Both the position numbers and the translations under genes were made by a program. From assembly GCA_011392765.1 (NCBI GenBank), contig WYCW01000003.1:44465-108464 (forward strand): a stretch of DNA of 64,000 bases, written 5' to 3'. This DNA is from Candidatus Thiosymbion ectosymbiont of Catanema sp. Cochon2018. Its GTDB lineage: Bacteria; Pseudomonadota; Gammaproteobacteria; Chromatiales; Chromatiaceae. Shown piece by piece: positions 60,836 to 64,000 of the stretch (positions are counted from its first letter, which is position 1; the number at the start of each line of letters is the position of its first letter). The notes under the pieces were generated by a model that saw only the letters and a program-made list of their open reading frames with translations, ran no database searches and was not told where the DNA came from.

Positions 60836-61673
60836 AGATGGTCTCTTTCGTCGGCTTGGTCTTCGCCATCACTTTGGTCTGGGCCTCTTCCAGCTTCATG
60901 CGGATCAGGATGGCGATCAAGGGCAGAAACAGGGCAGACGCCAGGGCGATGTAAAACAGGGCGGCGCGTTGGCTCGGGTCCTTGATGCCTTCCTGCATGT
61001 CCGCGATATAGGGTAAGGCGTAGAGCAGTGCGGCAAACAGACCGATGAGCAGGCAGAGGGCGCTGACGGCGTGCCAGCGGTTTGCTTCCCGGTCGCCTTT
61101 CTCGAGGGTCTTCATCCATTCTTCGACCTCCGTCTGCAGGTTGAAGAAGATGGTACTCACTACGACGAGCAGACTGTAATAGGTGGGGTAGAACACGTAC
61201 GAAACAAGAATGGTACTGCGGTTACCAGCGTCCCGCGTCGGGTCCGTCTCCGAGTCCGCTGTCGGCCCCCCGACCTCCCGCGCGTCCGCCCCGCTCGTTA
61301 TCTCCTGGCAGGGGCCGGCCTGCTCAGGGAGGGTGACATTGAGCAGCAATCCGCCGGCAACCGGGGGCAACAACACGAAGATCAGGGGGAATTGGTGATT
61401 GAGCAGGGTCCAGTGGATGCTCGCATAGCGACGCCTTGCCCATAGCAGCCAGAGCCCCATGATGGTGACAAAGAAGGTGATGGTGAGGATCCAGGCGATG
61501 ATTGCCTTGTTGTAATATCCGGTTGCCCACAGCCAGTAACTGACTCCACCCAAGAAGAGGGCCGAGGAAACGGCTATCAGCAGCAGCGGGCCGCCCATCC
61601 GCCCGCCGGCGGATAAATCGTCACTCGCTTTCTCCCCGGAACGCGGGGTTTGAACTCTTCTCGTGCGCGTCAT
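60825..61673 (-). CDS. Six-helix membrane protein (282 aa), module A
   Basis: Helices: LLLIAVSSALFLGGVSYWLW; IIAWILTITFFVTIMGLWLL; FPLIFVLLPPVAGGLLLNVT; FYPTYYSLLVVVSTIFFNLQ; LCLLIGLFAALLYALPYIAD; FYIALASALFLPLIAILIRM. Helices 1-4 match the 148-residue and helices 5-6 the 89-residue protein of module B. A hydrophilic insert (ADAREVGGPTADSETDPTRD) lies between helices 3 and 4. It is the first gene of module A; its promoter should lie in 61674-61770. No family recognised. Confidence 0.78.
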   Translation of the reverse strand: MTRTRRVQTPRSGEKASDDLSAGGRMGGPLLLIAVSSALFLGGVSYWLWATGYYNKAIIAWILTITFFVTIMGLWLLWARRRYASIHWTLLNHQFPLIFVLLPPVAGGLLLNVTLPEQAGPCQEITSGADAREVGGPTADSETDPTRDAGNRSTILVSYVFYPTYYSLLVVVSTIFFNLQTEVEEWMKTLEKGDREANRWHAVSALCLLIGLFAALLYALPYIADMQEGIKDPSQRAALFYIALASALFLPLIAILIRMKLEEAQTKVMAKTKPTKETIYAY

Positions 61674-61771
61674 CGCAGTATTTTCTCCTGTCCTGGTTCT
61701 TTGGCAAAGTAGCCGGTGGAATCATATTGCAATCGTCGCCCGTGTGTCCCTGTGGATAAAATCGGGAACTA

Positions 61772-61930
61772 GGGGGTGTTGACATTTAACATACCTGCGG
61801 ACGCGGGGAACACGAACCACGAAGGCAGACACGAATCACACGAATGAGGGTTCGTGTCTGCCTTCGTGTTCATTCGTGGTTCCATTGCGTTTGAAATCAG
61901 TCGCTCAGCTTTATATGTCAACACGCCCCA
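61772..61930. mobile_element. GGGGGTGTTGACAT element (159 bp)
   Basis: The inverted ends GGGGGTGTTGACATTTA and ATGTCAACACGCCCC lie after a TA (61770-61771); the right flank is AG. The interior is an ACGAAGGCAGACACGAATCA / TTCGTGTCTGCCTTCGTG hairpin. Single ends of the same kind are at 34034 (TAGGGGCTGTTGACATTAA), 35626 (ATGTCAACACGACCTA) and 52886. Confidence 0.72.
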
Positions 61931-61956
61931 GTTTCCAAGCAACCGAGGACCCTTGA

Positions 61957-62937
61957 ATGACAAATCAGCTTCGTGTTGCCGTTGTTGGCGTCGGTTACCT
62001 TGGACGCTTCCACGCCCTGATTTACTCCCGCATGCCCGATGTGTCGCTCGTGGGGGTCGTGGACCCGGATGCCGACCGGGCGCACGCCGTAGCGGCCGAG
62101 GCGGGTTGCGCCGCGTTCACGCACGCAAGGAAGCTCCCCGAGCGGGTGGATGCCGTGAGTATCGTTGCCCCGACGGGGGTCCATCTGGAGGTTGCGGCAC
62201 CCTTTCTGCGGTGCGGCGTTCACACGATGCTGGAAAAACCGATTGCCGCGACATGTGAGGAAGGCGAGGAGATTGTGCGTCTCGCGGAGCAGTCCGGTGC
62301 GATCCTGCAGATCGGCCACTTGGAGCGCTTCAATGCGGGAATCATGGCGTTGGCCCGGAGAATCTCCGCGCCCCGTTACGTGGAAGCCCACCGCATGGGG
62401 GAATTCACAGCGCGGGCGACGGACGTGGACGTTATCTCCGATCTTATGATCCACGACCTCGATATCCTCCTTTCGCTTATGGGCTCGCAGATCCGGCAGA
62501 TCGCGGCGGTCGGCACGCCGGTGCTGACCGAGCACATCGACATTGCCAGTGCCCGTCTGGAGTTCGCCGACGGGGCGGTGGCAAACCTGGTCGCCAGCCG
62601 GGTCTCGGACAAGAAGATACGGCGTATTCGGGTGTTTCAGCCCAGCGGCTACTTGTCCCTGGATTTCGTCGCGCAGACGCTCGACCTCGCCTATCCCAAA
62701 CCGGCTCAGGGTACGGAGCAACCCGAGATCGTGCGTGAACGCATTGAGGTCGAGCCCGTCAAGCCTCTGGACCGAGAGCTCGAAGCATTCGTGCAATGTG
62801 TTCGAACCTCCCGTCCCCCACTCGTCGATGGCCGGGCCGGACTCGAGGCCCTGAAGGTAGCCCTCGCGGTGCAATCGGGTATCCGGACCAACCGGCGGCT
62901 GGCTGTTGGCGACCGGAAGCCGGAAGCAACCGGTTAA
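61957..62937 (+). CDS. Gfo/Idh/MocA-family NAD(P)-dependent oxidoreductase
   Basis: 326 residues. The Rossmann start is LRVAVVGVGYLGRFHALIYS (GxGxxG-like), followed by VVDPDADRAHAV, the EKPIA motif in TMLEKPIAATCEEGEEIVRL, IGHLERFNAGI, and the catalytic-region DLMIHDLDILLSLMG. The closest remembered relatives are sugar-nucleotide 3-dehydrogenases used in lipopolysaccharide or surface sugar synthesis, but no neighbouring sugar gene supports this. The start follows the mobile element above; no strong ribosome-binding site (GAGGACCCTTGA). The C-terminal tail ends in the dispersed GACCGGAAGCCGGAAGCA repeat. Confidence 0.82.
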   Translation: MTNQLRVAVVGVGYLGRFHALIYSRMPDVSLVGVVDPDADRAHAVAAEAGCAAFTHARKLPERVDAVSIVAPTGVHLEVAAPFLRCGVHTMLEKPIAATCEEGEEIVRLAEQSGAILQIGHLERFNAGIMALARRISAPRYVEAHRMGEFTARATDVDVISDLMIHDLDILLSLMGSQIRQIAAVGTPVLTEHIDIASARLEFADGAVANLVASRVSDKKIRRIRVFQPSGYLSLDFVAQTLDLAYPKPAQGTEQPEIVRERIEVEPVKPLDRELEAFVQCVRTSRPPLVDGRAGLEALKVALAVQSGIRTNRRLAVGDRKPEATG

Positions 62938-63036
62938 TCGCAAAGAAATCTATATGCGCCCACCCTGGTTCAGGTAGAATTAAGAAATTTAGGTTTCGGG
63001 ATAGCAAGGTTCTCGTCCCCGAGGAGGTGGTGTGTC

Positions 63037-63276
63037 ATGTCCAAAGTCTGTCAGGTGACCGGTAAGCGGCCTCTCACCGGTTGTAATGTCTCCCATGCCC
63101 ACAACAAGACCAAGCGGCGGTTTTTACCCAATCTCCACTATCATCGTTTTTGGGTGGAAAGCGAGAAACGCTGGGTGCGTCTTCGCGTATCCGCCAGTGC
63201 AATGCGCCTCATCGACAAGAAGGGCATCGACCAAGTGTTGTCCGAGATGCGCGCCCGCGGTGAAAAAGGTGTGTAA
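63037..63276 (+). CDS. rpmB: 50S ribosomal protein L28
   Basis: 79 residues with GAGGAGGT upstream. [38 protein letters not shown] and [14 protein letters not shown] are diagnostic. It is followed by rpmG after 12 bases, the standard bacterial order. Confidence 0.97.
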   Translation: MSKVCQVTGKRPLTGCNVSHAHNKTKRRFLPNLHYHRFWVESEKRWVRLRVSASAMRLIDKKGIDQVLSEMRARGEKGV

Positions 63277-63288
63277 GGAGTAAAGCCC

Positions 63289-63456
63289 ATGGCTAAAGCA
63301 GCACGTGAAAAGATCCGGTTGAACTCCAGTGCCGGTACGGGCCACTTTTACACCACGACCAAGAACAAGCGCAATCAGCCCGGCAAGATGGAGATCAAGA
63401 AATTCGATCCGGTGGCGCGTAAACACGTCACCTACAAGGAAGGTAAGATTAAGTGA
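63289..63456 (+). CDS. rpmG: 50S ribosomal protein L33
   Basis: 55 residues, below the ORF-track cut-off: [40 protein letters not shown], ending [10 protein letters not shown]. There is no CXXC pair, so it is the zinc-independent form. GGAG precedes the ATG. The rpmBG pair ends at a strong terminator. Confidence 0.97.
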   Translation: MAKAAREKIRLNSSAGTGHFYTTTKNKRNQPGKMEIKKFDPVARKHVTYKEGKIK

Positions 63457-63479
63457 TCTTTGTTTTTTCTCGGCACGTA

Positions 63480-63506
63480 AAACCCGCCACCGGCGGGTTT
63501 TTTTTA
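63480..63506 (+). terminator. Rho-independent terminator of rpmBG
   Basis: AACCCGCCACCGGCGGGTTTTTTTT: a 6-7 bp GC stem with a short loop, followed by eight T. It lies 24 bases after the rpmG stop. On the other strand it is three bases past the desaturase stop, so it may serve both genes. Confidence 0.9.
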
Positions 63507-63508
63507 AG

Positions 63509-64000
63509 CTAGAGAGCCGGTGCAAGGGTATAGCTACGCAGCCTGCGGGAAAAGGTCTCCAGCGCCTGGATGCCGGTGGCCTCCGCCTGCTGGCACCAGT
63601 CCTGCAGCGAGCTGAGAAGGGCTTCCTGGTTGGGTGCGGTTTGCTCCCACAGGTCCCGCAGACGTTCGCGGAACCGGTAGACGGTCTCCAACGTTTGGCT
63701 CTGGGCCAACACCTGTTCCAGGCGTTGTTTTGCGCGTTCGTCCAGCCTCGGCCCTTCCATAACCAGCAAGCGCCGTGTGCGCCTGAACAAACGGCGACAA
63801 TGGTGTTTGCTGTGACACAGCTCGGCACGGGTGACCGGCGTGAGCACCTCGCGTGCATAACGGGCGGCAATGTGCATGCGCCCGGTGACTACCGCACGCA
63901 CCGTATCCATGTCGATGTTGCCCTTGCCTTGGACGATGCGCGGCTTGGGTGCGATCTTTTTCACCCTGGCCAAGCCGAGAATGCACAGCAGCCGCACGTA
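63509..64000 (-). CDS. desA: DesA-like fatty-acid desaturase, C-terminal part (5' end outside window)
   Basis: The frame is open through the right edge. The visible ~164 residues start YVRLLCILGLARVKKIAPKP and continue IDMDTVRAVVTGRMHIAARY, LFRRTRRLLVMEG, RLRDLWEQTAPNQEALLSSL and DWCQQAEATGIQALETFSRR. This is the helical C-terminal extension of gammaproteobacterial DesA-type delta-9 desaturases; the membrane core with His boxes lies beyond the window. The enzyme introduces a double bond into membrane acyl chains. It is convergent with rpmBG. Confidence 0.8.
   Translation of the reverse strand, partial: YVRLLCILGLARVKKIAPKPRIVQGKGNIDMDTVRAVVTGRMHIAARYAREVLTPVTRAELCHSKHHCRRLFRRTRRLLVMEGPRLDERAKQRLEQVLAQSQTLETVYRFRERLRDLWEQTAPNQEALLSSLQDWCQQAEATGIQALETFSRRLRSYTLAPAL

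Overview
The window looks like a GC-rich gammaproteobacterial chromosome from a sulfur-oxidising, nitrogen-fixing member of the Chromatiales or a related thiotrophic symbiont. The evidence is a nif cluster (nifH, nifD, nifK, nifT, a ferredoxin and a NafY-type protein), a Gly/Tyr-rich sulfur-globule-like envelope protein, a 12-haem periplasmic cytochrome c, TamA/TamB, an LpxL-type acyltransferase and a rpmB-rpmG pair. The genus assignment is inference; no rRNA or tRNA gene was recognised.

Layout. 0-5 kb: the end of an AAA/PD-(D/E)XK protein, then a broken TIR-STAND-WD40 gene and a Uma2 relic. 5-13 kb (minus strand): the nif cluster behind a clear sigma-54 promoter, with intergenic gaps swollen by repeats. 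13.5-23 kb (plus): glucokinase, a degraded IS1, tamA-tamB, lpxL. 23-34 kb (minus): a batABCDE-type operon interrupted by two Uma2 genes, a DUF2442 pair and repeats. 34.5-39.8 kb: an orphan RND-type adaptor lipoprotein, an S24-type protein, IS630 and IS1380 relics, a TPR protein and a coiled-coil/nuclease-like protein. 40-43 kb: the 12-haem cytochrome. 43-47 kb: the sulfur-globule-like protein, RelB/YafQ, OsmC, BrnT/BrnA and Fic. 47-50 kb: an IS481 nested in an IS110 relic, and DUF29. 50.3-61.7 kb (minus): three tandem, related modules described below. 62-64 kb: a Gfo/Idh oxidoreductase, rpmB, rpmG and the end of a DesA-like desaturase.

The best candidate for an undescribed system is 50.3-61.7 kb. 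Two modules have the order membrane protein(s), a 59-60-residue membrane peptide, then a MinD-like ATPase with an altered P-loop (KGGVGR). The third has a two-helix membrane protein carrying the same C-terminal domain as the ATPases. In two of the three, the next gene is a type I L-asparaginase. Most genes in the modules overlap by a few bases, so they are probably co-translated.

The second theme is an exceptional load of small non-autonomous elements. At least eight families can be told apart by their ends. Some carry a visible target-site duplication (TA, or 10 bp). One family has conserved hairpin ends abutting CTAG and a variable centre. A further dispersed hairpin is built from 9-base units (TGGAC plus four bases). 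These elements stretch the nif and bat operons, supply start or stop regions to several genes and nest in one another.
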